Origin: Metallyticus violacea
Lineage: Eukaryota; Arthropoda; Insecta; Mantodea; Metallyticidae
Assembly: GCA_030762175.1 (NCBI GenBank)
Contig: CM060833.1
Coordinates: forward strand, 9,498,501-9,562,500
Reading direction: 5' to 3'
Length of the DNA: 64,000 nt
Shown here: positions 11,285-21,961 of the stretch, in pieces
How the letters are laid out: the number at the start of each line of letters is the position of its first letter
Numbering within the stretch: the stretch's first letter is position 1
Position numbers and translations under genes: made by a program
Notes under the pieces: model-generated
Databases searched by the model: none
Seen by the model: only the letters and a program-made list of their open reading frames with translations
What the model was told of the DNA's origin: nothing

Positions 11285-11977
11285 GTTAGTAATAGCATTA
11301 TGTAATCACTTTCCTCAGCATTATAAACATAAAATACGCAGTAATACAGTTAGCTAGAAGTAAAATAAGAACGAACATCTATTGTTGTTAACATAACCTT
11401 ATTTAATTTCCCGCCATTATGTAGAGCGAAATGTATGAATGTACTAACGGCTGCGGCTTAACCTCAGTTCTTATGTAACGAAAATTATTCTTTTTAAGAA
11501 AGTTTCTTGCTAAACTAGATCGTGCAGTAACACAACGTATTCTGAATTTTACTAATTCTTTCTGCACTTATCACACTAATACGTGAAAATGGCAACTGCT
11601 TGTGTTATGTCTGGAGATCAGAGGTGGGAATGTGAGAAGAAAAGAAGGGAGCAAGGGTATAATTTTCTGTATAGTGCCGCAGCTTGAGTGACCATCTCTA
11701 CGGAGGTGGGAGTGGAGTTCGGGACATATCGCGACAGGTGATGGACCGTTTTCCTGCTGGGGCGGTAATGAACGGTCCGTACCTTTCCCAGAGTAATTCT
11801 GCCTCTGCTATCATTTTTTATACGGTTCTTATTGTTCACGGAGAACCACAAGCTGAGTTTGGGGGTGTGTTCGCTTGTCTTTCCACCCCGCAGTGAAGGA
11901 ACTGATGGGAAGAAGGGCATATGTTGCACGGATTTCCTAAAGAAAGAACGGTATTTTGTGTATGTATTATGCCCAAG
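11285..11977. other. Unassigned sequence, several overlapping ORFs
   Basis: Moderately GC-richer, with ORFs on both strands (11618-12001 minus, 11684-11896 plus) that shadow each other. None shows a recognisable domain. A TTTCCCGCC word at 11407-11415 resembles an E2F site. No repeat family is recognised. Confidence 0.3.
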
Positions 11978-11988
11978 ACTCGCCTCAG

Positions 11989-12138
11989 GCATCATCACCA
12001 TCCGATATATCTCGTGAGGGGAACATGTTTAAAACATATTCTAAGGCAAAACAAAAGAACAACAAAATTATGTTTTTGCATGGCCAACATTACACACCAG
12101 TCGCTAAAAAACAAACTAGCAATGTAATTAGAGTTCAG
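11989..12138 (+). CDS. Candidate internal exon of an unknown host gene
   Basis: A 150-nt open stretch is preceded by an acceptor-like cgcctcag (AG at 11987-11988) and followed by a donor-like TTCAG/GTATAA. It encodes a hydrophilic, Lys/Gln/Asn-rich peptide (for example NMFKTYSKAKQKNNK, then HGQHYTPVAKKQTS). Its length is a multiple of three and it is in phase 0 at both ends. I do not recognise the protein. The open frame extends back to an ATG at 11956, so splicing is not required to explain it. Confidence 0.2.
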
Positions 12139-12778
12139 GTATAAACATCTGAAAATATTAGTGCACTTTATTACAATCACTACATACTGATAATGCTATG
12201 GTTGTTGACAAATTTATTTAAAATGGTTCACTTCATATCTAATTAATATGAGTAAAAAATTATCATCAATTTATTGTAAATCGATTGCTGGAATTACTAA
12301 ACATATGTTCCACAAGCACCCATTCTGATTCTAACATTTATAAATGATTGCCTTGTAGCCTAAGTAATGAGTCTACTTTCTGCAAGCAATACCAGTGTGT
12401 TTATTTCTGGCAGTCACATGTTCAGCTTGCATACTTAGCTTCAAAGGCATTTGAAGAGTTAATATTGGTTTCAAACTAATAAGCTTTCATTTCGCTTTGA
12501 CAAACTTTATTGTTATACTGCTTTATTTATCCCCTTATGTTTACATTTCCGGTTCCTGTTAGATCCATAGAACTTCCCTCCTCATCTTATACTCCTCAGT
12601 TAATTTTCTACACCTTCTACATATTTTGCAAATGTTTATTTCGCTTCTGCTAATTAAATTCCATCATTTCCTGCAAAATGCGCCATCGCTTCTATGTATT
12701 CAGTTATTCTGCATCAGTGCGGCTCTGTACTTCTTTCTTGCGTTCATCTATTATTTTCCAGAGTCGCCAACGCTTACA
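12139..12778. other. Unassigned AT-rich sequence
   Basis: No gene, RNA or repeat recognised. Confidence 0.3.
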
Positions 12779-12780
12779 TA

Positions 12781-13508
12781 ATACGGGATGAGCGATTCTT
12801 CACGCAACCGGTTTCGCGGCGTGCTGTGTCGGCGGTGCGGGTGACAAGAAGTCCGCAGTAAATATAGTACGGTTTGTCGTGTAAGTTATTTCTAATATAC
12901 ATAACATAAACACTTAAAAAGAAAAGTAAATTACTGACGTATATTAAGCAAAGATATGCTGGAACTGCCTCCCCCGTTGTTTAAGCATTTCTGACACTTG
13001 ATTAGGAAATTTCTCACTACACTCTGCAGTTTCCTCTGAGAAATGGCAGCAACTTCTTGAATATTAGTTTTAAGTTCATCTAAAGCATGTGGATTTGTTT
13101 TGTACACTTTCTCTTTTAATGCCTCCCCCCATAGATAAAGAACACTTCCCGTTTCGCGAAATTTATTTACTAATTGATTAATGGAGTTCCGATTAGGAAC
13201 ATGAAAATCAGAAAATTTCTCATGAAATAATCTCCTTACAGCATGCGCTGATTCTGTACGTACGTATGAATCATACACGAATTCTCTTTGGGGAATAGAA
13301 TACTTGTATTGCCCCATTTCACTTGATACATTTTCACTCAATACTTTGTATTGCGTCGCCTAACAAACACGCGCTACTTGCGCAAGATTTCAACCCGCAT
13401 TGAAGCCTTGCGCAGCGGAGGGGAAATGTACTCCCCGCCTCCGCCGACATAGCGACATAGCGCTGCCTGCCGGTCCCGCGGTTGCGTCAAGCACTGCTCA
13501 ACCAGTAT
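12781..13508 (-). mobile_element. Internally deleted DUF4817 element with GC-rich ends
   Basis: A 728-bp deletion derivative bounded by long GC-rich inverted repeats. Reading inward, both ends show ATACnGGnTGAGC, then ACGCAACCG, then a GCnATGTCGGCGG-like block. TA flanks both sides (12779-12780 and 13509-13510). Inside, an uninterrupted minus-strand frame joins the N-terminal HTH to the C-terminal tail of the transposase and lacks the catalytic middle. A direct repeat, cgacatag, occurs in the right arm. The intact ends mean it could have been mobilised by a relative. Confidence 0.85.
12931..13341 (-). CDS. Truncated DUF4817 transposase, HTH fused to C-terminal tail
   Basis: 136 codons, open from ATG to stop. 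Residues about 10-65 form the DUF4817-type HTH (QREFVYDSYVRTESAHAVRR, then the VPNRNSINQLVNKFRETGSV recognition segment). At residue about 68 it jumps in frame to LYLWGEALKEKVYKTNPHAL, the segment that follows the third catalytic acid, and then continues to the normal C-terminus (RNFLIKCQKCL). The whole catalytic core, about 200 residues in relatives, is missing, so it cannot transpose. It keeps the part that binds the inverted repeats. It is the only transposase reading frame in the window that is long, unbroken and structurally interpretable. It could be a repressor-like product or simply a young deletion copy. Confidence 0.7.
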   Translation of the reverse strand: MSENVSSEMGQYKYSIPQREFVYDSYVRTESAHAVRRLFHEKFSDFHVPNRNSINQLVNKFRETGSVLYLWGEALKEKVYKTNPHALDELKTNIQEVAAISQRKLQSVVRNFLIKCQKCLNNGGGSSSISLLNIRQ

Positions 13509-13510
13509 TA

Positions 13511-14215
13511 CTATAGGGGGGAATAAGGGCGTGTTTGTTCAAGCAATGTCTACGAGGTGAAACTTTCGGAATGAGACTATTAACTTAAATCTTATCTAGG
13601 ACTTAGGGGCTACATTTTACGAGATTCCCTGTAGTAACAATATCTGTGTAGGTTAGGTGATTGCTAAATTTGCTATAACAAAACTGCCTTAAATCAATAC
13701 TTGAGAAGTCCAGAGGTATCTATTTCAGCTCTCTGCAATCTATTGCATTTCTTGCTGTTGGCAATGACAATGACGTCACCGCCATCTTCGCCACTCAAAC
13801 GCTACTTTTCCTTCCTACTGTCAAAATCTGCTATACATAACGGATCAACGGGTGGGTTATTCGCTGATGAGCTCATATCTTCTCCTGATGACTTCTGCTT
13901 CCATTTTTAGGTGCGCTTGCAAATTTCACTTTTTAATACCATTGGACCACTAAATGTGCTTTACCCTAATTTTAATCAGTATTACAGCCCTCGTATACAA
14001 TACAATTTTGATATATTACTTTTTACCGGAAGCTTTGTGAGGTGTTTATTGGAATATAATGGTATAAATTGTAAAATCTCAATTAAAACGTTTTTTTTTT
14101 AATGTGGAGCAATATATCGGCTCCACATTGATTAACCTTGTCCAAGGAATACGGTAAGATTATTTGACTTACGGGCGCCTGAGCGTGGCTTCTCACTGTA
14201 GAAGTTCAAACATCA
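13511..14215. other. Unassigned sequence
   Basis: No recognised feature. It includes two small ORFs at 13701-13910 and 13911-14102 (+) without domain signal and a T run near 14092. Confidence 0.3.
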
Positions 14216-14219
14216 TTAT

Positions 14220-14830
14220 AGATAAGATCGTCGCTGATAAAGTTACGAGAGGCATCAAAAAGTTTTGCAAGTGTGACCTTAAAGTCCAAGCTAAGAAGTG
14301 AATTAGAAATCATAACCTCACAATCCTTCAAAGTATTCTCCATCTCTCTCCACTCACAGCTGTAGACGGTGCAACCGCTTATCAAAAGCATTACGGTACT
14401 CGGACTGAGATATTGTCAACAGAGCTGAATTTATAGCATGAGTAAAGTCTTGCACTCGTTTAAAAGATTTTCCAGCAATGCAAAATTTCACTTGAGGAAA
14501 CAACCAGAAGTCGCACGGTGCAAGGTCAGGGCTGTAGGGGGGATGATGTCTCAATTTCCTCAGATTTGCAGCTGTTCTGTGAGGAGACGCATTGTCGTGC
14601 AAAAACAACAGCCTTGAAGTTCCTGTCTTTGGACGCCGCCGCCTCAGCTCTTCAGGGATACAAAATATAAGTGTCATAGTATTCTCCATTCATTGTCAAT
14701 CCTTCTGACATACAGTCAACAACTAGAAAACACCCTCATTTCCCACACGCAGTTTTGAGTTTTATTTCAGGTAGTATAGAAATAAAACCAACCTTCATCA
14801 CCAGTGCATGTCTGTCAAACGTTTAGGACC
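14220..14830 (-). pseudogene. Mariner (SETMAR-like) transposase relic
   Basis: Minus-strand C-terminal half of a mariner transposase. The best frame (14689-14354) contains the second acid in LLFLHDNASPHR, the third in PPYSPDLAPCDFWLF, and the tail block SALLTISQSEYRNAFDKRL. The interval between the two acids is about 27 residues instead of the usual 34, so a small deletion removed part of the core. Upstream, near 14690-14830, the TMNGEYYD block and a decayed first-acid region (FDRHALVMKVGF) are visible in shifted frames. Inverted ends were not found. Inactive. Confidence 0.8.
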
Positions 14831-16325
14831 ATTTGGTGGAAATATGCTCAGCAGTTTCCTTTTTCTTCTCTTACATTTGAGGTGTAATAAATTGCGGCTA
14901 CCATCGTTCGTTTTGAAGTAAATAAAGAATGAAATGTTTTAGTTCTATATAAATCACTTGGTAGTGCAAAAAAACATTTCTCTACTGTGTAAAAGAATTA
15001 AAAAAATTACATTCTTCTTAGGTTTTATACGGTATATCAGGATTTCTTGAAAAGGTTAGGAAGGATGGTGTGTACTTTATAACAGATGAACATGAAAACA
15101 TAGAAAAGACTTGAATTACAAACTATCATATACCCAGTCACTGGAAATAACTGAAGAAATTAGTTTTCATCGTTAAACTCAAAAATTTTTATATTTCCTC
15201 TTATAAATGTTGTGCCTTTCCCTCCGTTGTTAGATTCTGATACTGTCAATAAGTTTTAGTTCAAATATAAGTGTGGTTGGGTATTTTAAAGGCGTATTAT
15301 TTTTAAGTATATTTAGGATTTTAAGTGTATATAATTCTCAACACTTTATGAGATGCTATAGTCCACAAATTACCACGAAAAACAGCTCTTTGATAAATGC
15401 TATTTACGCTGGAACACAAAAGACAAAGCAGAATCGAAAACACACAAACCTTGTCATATGGAACGATGAATAAAATCACATATTCCAAGCTAAGACAGAT
15501 GAATTAACAAGAAAGTAACTGAAGTTAAGGCAGTATAAGAAGCTCTTGTTAGCTGTCCCTATGCCACTTTCGTCCTGACCAAAGTTAAAAGTCCTTTTGC
15601 TGCTCTGCCATATAATTACAGAGTTGAGCTCTCTTCAGGAACTGGGCGCCGGGGTACCCTCCCTCGCAAGGATCCCTTCAATTTCTGTGCGGGGCGGTTC
15701 CCCGAGAAAAACATCCCTTACCGGTCCGCCCCCCCGGACGGCCAGATTGGGAACTGTATCTGGGCGTGCATTTTGAAAGCACGCTAGTTTTTCTAAAGGG
15801 TTGCCCAAATACCGCAGTTAATGAATCCCAACTGCTAATGCTTTGAATGCAGATACCAAAGCTTAATGAAGACGGTCTTGCAGTCCATGCTGTTAATTAT
15901 CATTATATGATTACATTTTTACGAGGATGGAATTGTTAAACAGGATTATACCTGGCTTATCACTCGCCTTCATTTCACAGTGTTTCGTGTTTACGATCAA
16001 GTAGTGATACAGCTTTCTAACTGCAATTATTACTGATTCGGATGTGATAAATCCAGTGTGCCCCTCAAAATGCTCCTTAATCTTTCGGAGCCTCAAAATA
16101 TAACGTTCTAAGATGACTACTAGCCCGTTTTCCAGGAAAGCAAAGACCCAGAAAACTGTTTTACGAGAGTCGATTGAAATGACTCGCAGATTGCAGCCTA
16201 AGTTCTTTAGAATGTCCCACATAAAACCGGTACGCCTCACTGCGTTCATATTTAGAATTTGGCTACAGTGCACTTCGTTTACGTAATTGTTAGAGTCCGA
16301 CAGTTGAGTTTAACACTAATTGTTG
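14831..16325. other. Unassigned sequence with a small GC-rich patch
   Basis: No gene recognised. A GC-rich patch at about 15640-15780, with runs of C and CCGG/CGGG words, stands out from the AT-rich surroundings. A 120-codon minus-strand ORF at 15911-16273 has a normal amino-acid mix but no family I know, and no splice or promoter context decides whether it is real. Confidence 0.3.
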
Positions 16326-16329
16326 TGAA

Positions 16330-16815
16330 TATCGTGGAAGTGTTGTGAGAGAAATGGTGCAGTTTTTAGTTTAACAACGAATTGGTGTTGTGGAATTTTA
16401 CATAAAGACAAGCTCCATTTAGAGGACTAAATATATGTTTGAGTATCAGCCTGCCCACAACCAGCACAATTCAAGATCTGCATAAGAAATGGAGGTGCAG
16501 ACTCCGGCGGCATTCATCAGTATTTGCAGGGAAATAACGAAAAGCCAAAAAATTGTGTATCCCGCATTCAAATTCCGAGTATTTCGTGTGAGAGCAGTGC
16601 TTGAATTAAAAGAATCAAGCGAGTTCTTATTGCAACTGGCTCTTATCTTCGATTGTTACTTGGACCCCCATGCTCTTCTTTATGACAGAAGCCGGGTTTC
16701 ATCTGTCTGGTTATGTTAACTCACAGAATTGCAGGATAACCCACATATTGTACATGAAGAATCTCTTCACTGTGTAATGTGCAGTGATGCGCATTATCGG
16801 CCCCGTTTTTTGATT
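16330..16815 (+). pseudogene. DUF4817 transposase relic
   Basis: Plus-strand fragment with frameshifts. The clearest part is near 16690-16810: EAGFHLSGYVNSQNCRITH followed by a stop-broken block ending in MRIIGPVF, the region around and after the first catalytic acid. The acid position itself appears changed (TEAG where relatives have DEA). Upstream (16330-16680) weaker matches to the HTH linker can be followed (IQDLHKKW). The piece ends about 170 bp before the next mariner, which has the same orientation. Confidence 0.65.
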
Positions 16816-16984
16816 CAATGAAACGATCAATAGAACAAAATATCTGCAGATTTTTGCATAGGAAGTAATATAATATAGTGACGCGTGCCTTTTACATGAA
16901 TGGCAGCGAGACAGCGAGGCGTACCCTGAAACAATCTGTATTATCAAAACCCGCCATCTTCTATAGAAACATCTGTGCAATAAT

Positions 16985-17985
16985 ACATGGATTGGTCAAG
17001 AATCGTAGTAGCTATAGCTGTTTGTTGTAGTGCAGACGTGTATACGGGAAAAATTACAAATATCAAACTTCATGCGATTAATAAGTACTTGATAAAGAAG
17101 GGTATGAATGTAACACAAATGCATACAGATATGAAAAACACTCTAGGGCACCGTCATTTTTTACTCGTTTTCAAATGGACCACGGAGTTTAAACGCAGCC
17201 ATTAAAGCTTGGAAGATGACCCACGTAGCGGACGACCGAATTCCTTCCCATCAGAAATTAACCATAAAATGCACGACATGGTTCTGGAACATCGCCGATT
17301 AAAGGTGTTACAGATTCTTGAAGCTCTGGGCATATCAGGGGAACGTATGTTTAACATTTTATGCTTGAAATAAGTATTGGCAAAATGGGTGACACAGGAT
17401 CAAAACCAAACCTGAAACAAAACAGCACTCTAAACAATGGAAGCGTCGCCATTCTTCACCACCAAAGATGGTCTAATGTGTGAAAACAGCTGAGATCATG
17501 GCGTCGCTTTTCTGAGATAAGAAGGGTGCCCTGCTAGTTGATTATCTTTGCACTGAAACATGTATCACTGGAGCAAATTTTTTAAATATTTTGAAGACAA
17601 AATTACGCGAGTAAAGGTCTGGTTTGTCAAAGAAGAAAGTCATCTTGCATCAAGATAATGCTCGTCCTCGAACTATGTCGTTGCAATGGCGAAAATTAAT
17701 GAATTGGAGTAAGATTTTCTGCCACATCCGCCTTATTCCCCTGTAACTGAGAAAATTCCTTGGTGTAAAGAAATTTTCATCTGATGAAGAGCTTAAATTA
17801 TCAGTTGATTCTTATTTTGCAGCACTGGAGGAACCTGATTTTCGTGATAGTTTAAAGGCTTTAGAGCATCGCTGGACAAAGTGCATTAGTGTCAAGGGAA
17901 GTTGTATTGCAAAATAAGAATAATTTCAAAAAGCTGTGCCGTCATTTTGTGCTTCATTCCGAGAACTTTTCAAATGACCTTCCTG
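16985..17985 (+). pseudogene. Mariner transposase with internal deletion
   Basis: Plus-strand mariner. The N-terminal half is clear: a first HTH (INKYLIKKGMNVTQMHTDM), then SLEDDPRSGRP near 17205, then the second HTH (DMVLEHRRLKVLQILEALGI). After a stop near 17370 the sequence jumps past the first-acid region to the linker near 17440. It then resumes with a second acid in ILHQDNARPRTM near 17645 and PHPPYSP near 17720, where a frameshift removes the third acid. The C-terminus is followed by a right end (aaaacttttc... ttcctg) and TA at 17986-17987. No matching left end was found, so the 5' side is truncated or decayed. Confidence 0.8.
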
Positions 17986-17987
17986 TA

Positions 17988-19322
17988 TGATCGAATAGTA
18001 TGATTTTAATTTCCTGGGGTGAGTTTGTTTGTCCATTGGCGTGCATGTATAATGTCAAAGTTATGCATTGTGTAGCTGACATAGGGCATATGCAAGATAA
18101 CGAATTTACTTTGAATGTAAGGCACGCACTCTGCTACATATAAACGGTAGACTATGGACGATATAATGTAGAGCTGTTGTGTATTTTTGCCATTGTTAGG
18201 CCTTGTGACCGCTACTCTGCTATCATTTATTAAATTTGCTTCACTTTTCGTTCATTTTCTTTTTTCATGTCCTCCCGATGTTGTTTGCAGGCCTCATTGT
18301 GTAAAACGTACTGAAATTAAACCCCTAAAGATAACTAGAAAAGGGAGAAGGATAAATTGAGAAAATTCAAGAATACCCTTTAAATATAATTTATTAGAAA
18401 CATTTATAAAAAAAATGCCACCAAAGAAAACAGCAATTTCAACAGAAATAAAGAATGTGTCCCATTTAACTATCAGATTATATTAGATCTTGGGTGAACA
18501 ATAATAATTAAATAAAATACATACAACCTGCCTTCATACTCCCCCCTATAAAAAATAAAATTTATTAAAAATCTATGACTCTGTAATTCATTGTAAAAAC
18601 AAGTTCGCTTTACATACATGACAAATGCCTTCAAAATCACCTGACCACACATTAAAATCCACTCGTTAAGAAAACTATCAACATCCAAAAGAAATACCTT
18701 ATACAACACACGGCTTTTACAGCTTCTCATTAATAATGGATACCTGGGTCACTGGACACCCAGCCAAGTGGTTCCTTGAAAGTTACGAAAGCTAAATGTT
18801 ACTGCTTCAGAAGAAGGCTAGTCTGCCCAAGCTCTTTGCTAGAAAGATATAATGCCTTACATGTTCGCGGAAGGCGTGTCAGCCAATAAGTAGTAATAGT
18901 AGTGGTAGTAGGAATCACCTATTCCTAATGTCACGATTTGGGAAGGTACAGTAGATTAGGGAAGACGGTGAGACATAAGATCAAGACCGGCACACCGTTT
19001 CCTCGGAGTTTTATGGCAAGAAGTGGAACGAAAATAAGGTTTGTTATTAATAAAGGCTATTGTGAGATAAAAAAAAATAGCAAAGGCATTAAAATACGTC
19101 TTTGGTTCTCATTATTGAAGTTAATAACTTCCATAACAACAAGGTCTTTATGAATAGACTTTGAAAATCTACAAAAACTGAACATCTCTTCTATTTTTTT
19201 TCCCCCTAATATAACTCTCCTTAACTACAAATATCAAAATAACGATGACCACAAGTATATTGCGCATGATAAATTCACTAAAATATTGGAATTGTGTTGT
19301 TGTGCAACTCATTGGTCTATAA
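17988..19322. other. Unassigned sequence
   Basis: 1.3 kb with no recognised gene or repeat. It contains an 85-codon minus-strand ORF at 18473-18730 and a (TAG)-rich patch near 18889-18910, neither informative. Confidence 0.3.
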
Positions 19323-20852
19323 CAGCGATCCCCAAATTGTGCTGCTTGAAGAAATTGTAAGAACAAAGAAATGATCCGGTGTTAAAATTGTGAATTTGTG
19401 TGGCCATGAGTCGTGTGTCTGTGAATATCGAGTAGGTATAATTGAAGTGCATACTTGACGTTGCTAAGGTAACAATGGAAGTCGTCCCATGTCGATGTGT
19501 GCACAGACAGATGGCGCGAAGCCCATGACTGGGATGATGTCAGGCGTTATCTCAAAAATTAAACAATAAGCAAAGAAGTGCAACAATAGCCACTGCGACC
19601 TGCACCGCCAAGCCCTTGCTGTGAAGATGTCACCTTCCCTAAAAGGAATCCTGGGCGAAAGCGTGAAATTAATTAATTTTATTAAATGACGACCCAAGAA
19701 TAGCAGGCTATTCAAGTGTTGTGTGATGACATATATCTTTACTTCTTCATAAAGAAATAAGGTGACTCTGGAGACAAAACTTTGAAATGGGGGCTGAAGT
19801 CAGAACCAACCTGACTGACTTCGCTTTGGGTGACAGGTTATGTGACGAACGCTGTAACGAGGTAATAAAGTGACAAACTTAGGTAATAGTTCTCAGAAAG
19901 TTAATAATTTAAGTCTCTCACTTCAAGGAAAAGCAACAACAGTGTTTGACACAAGCAATAAACTGCATGAGTTCAAAAAGAAAATCAAGTTTTGGACAGA
20001 ATCAGTGAACAAAGGCAATATTGACAGCTTCCCAATGGTAAAAGAATTTATAGAAGAACTAGATTCAGGGATACCTGGGGACATCTTAAATAAGTTTCAA
20101 GTTCACCTACTAAGTTTGCTTGATAGTTTCAACAGTTATTTTCCGGAAGAACTCCGTTAAAAAACGAAAGAAAACTTTTGGGTTTAACACAATCTCTGCT
20201 GTGTCAGAAAAGCCAGACTCTCTGACAAAGCAGCAATATGAATGCTTGATTGTTTTGACATCAGATTCTATGATAAAAATAATTTTTCAAATAAGAAGTC
20301 ACTATCTGTATTCTGGTGTCAGTTAAAAGACGAATTTAAAGTTTTGTCTGATGAAGCTAAAACCATCCTTTTGCCTTTACAATCACTTGTATATGTGAAT
20401 CAGGATTCTCTGCTTTTGCAGGTGCTTTTCGATACGGAGCCAGATATTTGGCTCCAGCTGTCGCAAATTCAACCAGATATAGCTAAGTTATGTAAAACAA
20501 TAGTCTGCTTCCTCTCATTAGAATAGTTCTTTAACGCTCCAAAGTAGCATTTTTTGATTTTGAAACATTAAAAATGTTTTCATAAAACAGACCTGCGAGA
20601 ATATATTATGGATTTACAATACTTGTTTTTAGTTCGTTTTAAAATGTGTTACCTTAATATTTTTCCCCCTGTAATGTATATAGATAGTAAGATCAAAATT
20701 GAAAACATTTTTGTATAATGAAATAAACTAATAAAGCATGTTCCACATGCCTAAAGTCCCAAATTCTGAGTGTTTACTTTCTATCCTCAAATAGTATGGT
20801 CATTTAAGGTGAAAATTAGTGCCCCGTGATCAAAAAAGTTTGGGAATCACTG
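19323..20852 (+). mobile_element. Internally deleted hAT element (Charlie/ZBED5-like)
   Basis: A 1530-bp element. The ends read cagcgatccccaaa on the left and the complement of tttgggaatcactg on the right, the classic hAT end shape. Imperfect 8-bp flanks (gtctataa at 19315-19322 and gattgtaa at 20853-20860, five of eight identical with the conserved outer bases) fit the 8-bp target duplication of hAT elements. Only the C-terminal third of the transposase remains inside (19870-20526), so the N-terminal zinc finger and catalytic acids have been lost. Confidence 0.85.
19870..20526 (+). pseudogene. hAT transposase C-terminal region
   Basis: The C-terminal half of a hAT transposase of the group that includes ZBED5, FAM200A and GTF2IRD2-type proteins. 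The first frame (19870-20160) starts with LGNSSQKVNNLSLSLQGKAT and continues through FKKKIKFW and a FPMVKEF block, then ends in a stop at 20158. The second frame (20242-20526) carries SVFWCQLKDEFKVLSDEAK and ends in EPDIWLQLSQIQPDIAKLCK, the dimerisation-region tail. The motif that normally precedes this tail has been altered near 20390-20440. At least one frameshift separates the two frames. Confidence 0.8.
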
Positions 20853-20860
20853 GATTGTAA

Positions 20861-21736
20861 CATTGATTTCAAATAGGTATTAGCACGTTAATTTTGCAGA
20901 AAAATAAACTTATTTTGTGTGCACCATTGTTTGTAAATAAAAAGCCACAATACATAAATTCATTCTTAATATTTTAATACAATACAAAAAGCAATAAAAG
21001 ATTGTTCACACATCCCTTCCTTCCACTTAAGCATTTTACATTTCGCTTCCTGAATCCTTACCATATTGATACAAAAGTCTTTGAAAATGGGGTTGCTTCA
21101 CAGGCAAAATTGAGAAAAGATATTTTAATAACCTTGACATTAGCATTTTGTTAACCTCACTCCGGTTAACGGCGAGTTCCCAATTCTGACGTAAGCTTGC
21201 TGAGGCAGAGAGGGATGGATAGTTCATGTTAAACGACCAGAAATTCCTCTACTGCGAAGAGATTATCTTTGTCCTCGATTGTACAGAGTGGCGCTTATTG
21301 TATCTATCAAATTTGGTTGGTTGCCTAGGAGCGTAGTCACAAGAATTATACATGCATAGACAGCTATAAGACCGGCAGCCCTTCTGCCTATATACCTTTG
21401 GCCAGTGTAAACATAGATCACGGCAATAGGAGCGTTCATCCGAACTGGCTCTATTCAAGGGACGCAGCGAGCGCTGTGACGCAATAATGAAGGTCGCCAT
21501 GAACTGGTGCCAGAGCGACATATCACCGGAGAGTCACTTTCATTGTTCAGAACCTTACGGGAATCTGACTATGCAAATTATATTAAAATTACCTATATTG
21601 ATGATTCATTTTTGGGAAAACTATAACATTTACAGACATAAAAGTTTTACAGATCGTTAAGTATATTCTAGAGATAGCATTAAGACATAGAAAAAATTTA
21701 CAGAACCTTAATATTGTTAAAAAATATAAATATTTA

Positions 21737-21737
<1 letters not shown>
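20861..21737. other. Unassigned sequence
   Basis: No recognised gene. A GC-richer part at 21160-21530 carries a 90-codon minus-strand ORF with many Cys and Arg codons and no assignable domain. It ends at the TA microsatellite. Confidence 0.3.

Positions 21738-21784
<47 letters not shown>
21738..21784. repeat. (TA)n microsatellite
   Basis: An uninterrupted TA run of about 23 units. Confidence 0.95.
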
Positions 21785-21785
<1 letters not shown>

Positions 21786-21855
21786 CTCATTAAGGCAATA
21801 AACTATTTTTTGTCCACTTACAACTGTCACCAAACATTTACATAACTCTCAAATA

Positions 21856-21925
21856 TTAGGTTTCCTTCCAGTGTCCACCGCCTGCGGTGCTTCAGTAGTA
21901 AAAACGGGCGTTAAACACCATTAAC

Positions 21926-21958
<33 letters not shown>
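21856..21958 (+). repeat. SINE-A 3' fragment with long poly-A
   Basis: A short tail piece (tttccttcc joined directly to agtgtccaccgcctg...gcgttaaacaccatt) that lacks the usual A/T-rich middle, followed by about 33 A. The long pure A tail suggests a comparatively recent 5'-truncated insertion. Confidence 0.8.
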
Positions 21959-21961
<3 letters not shown>

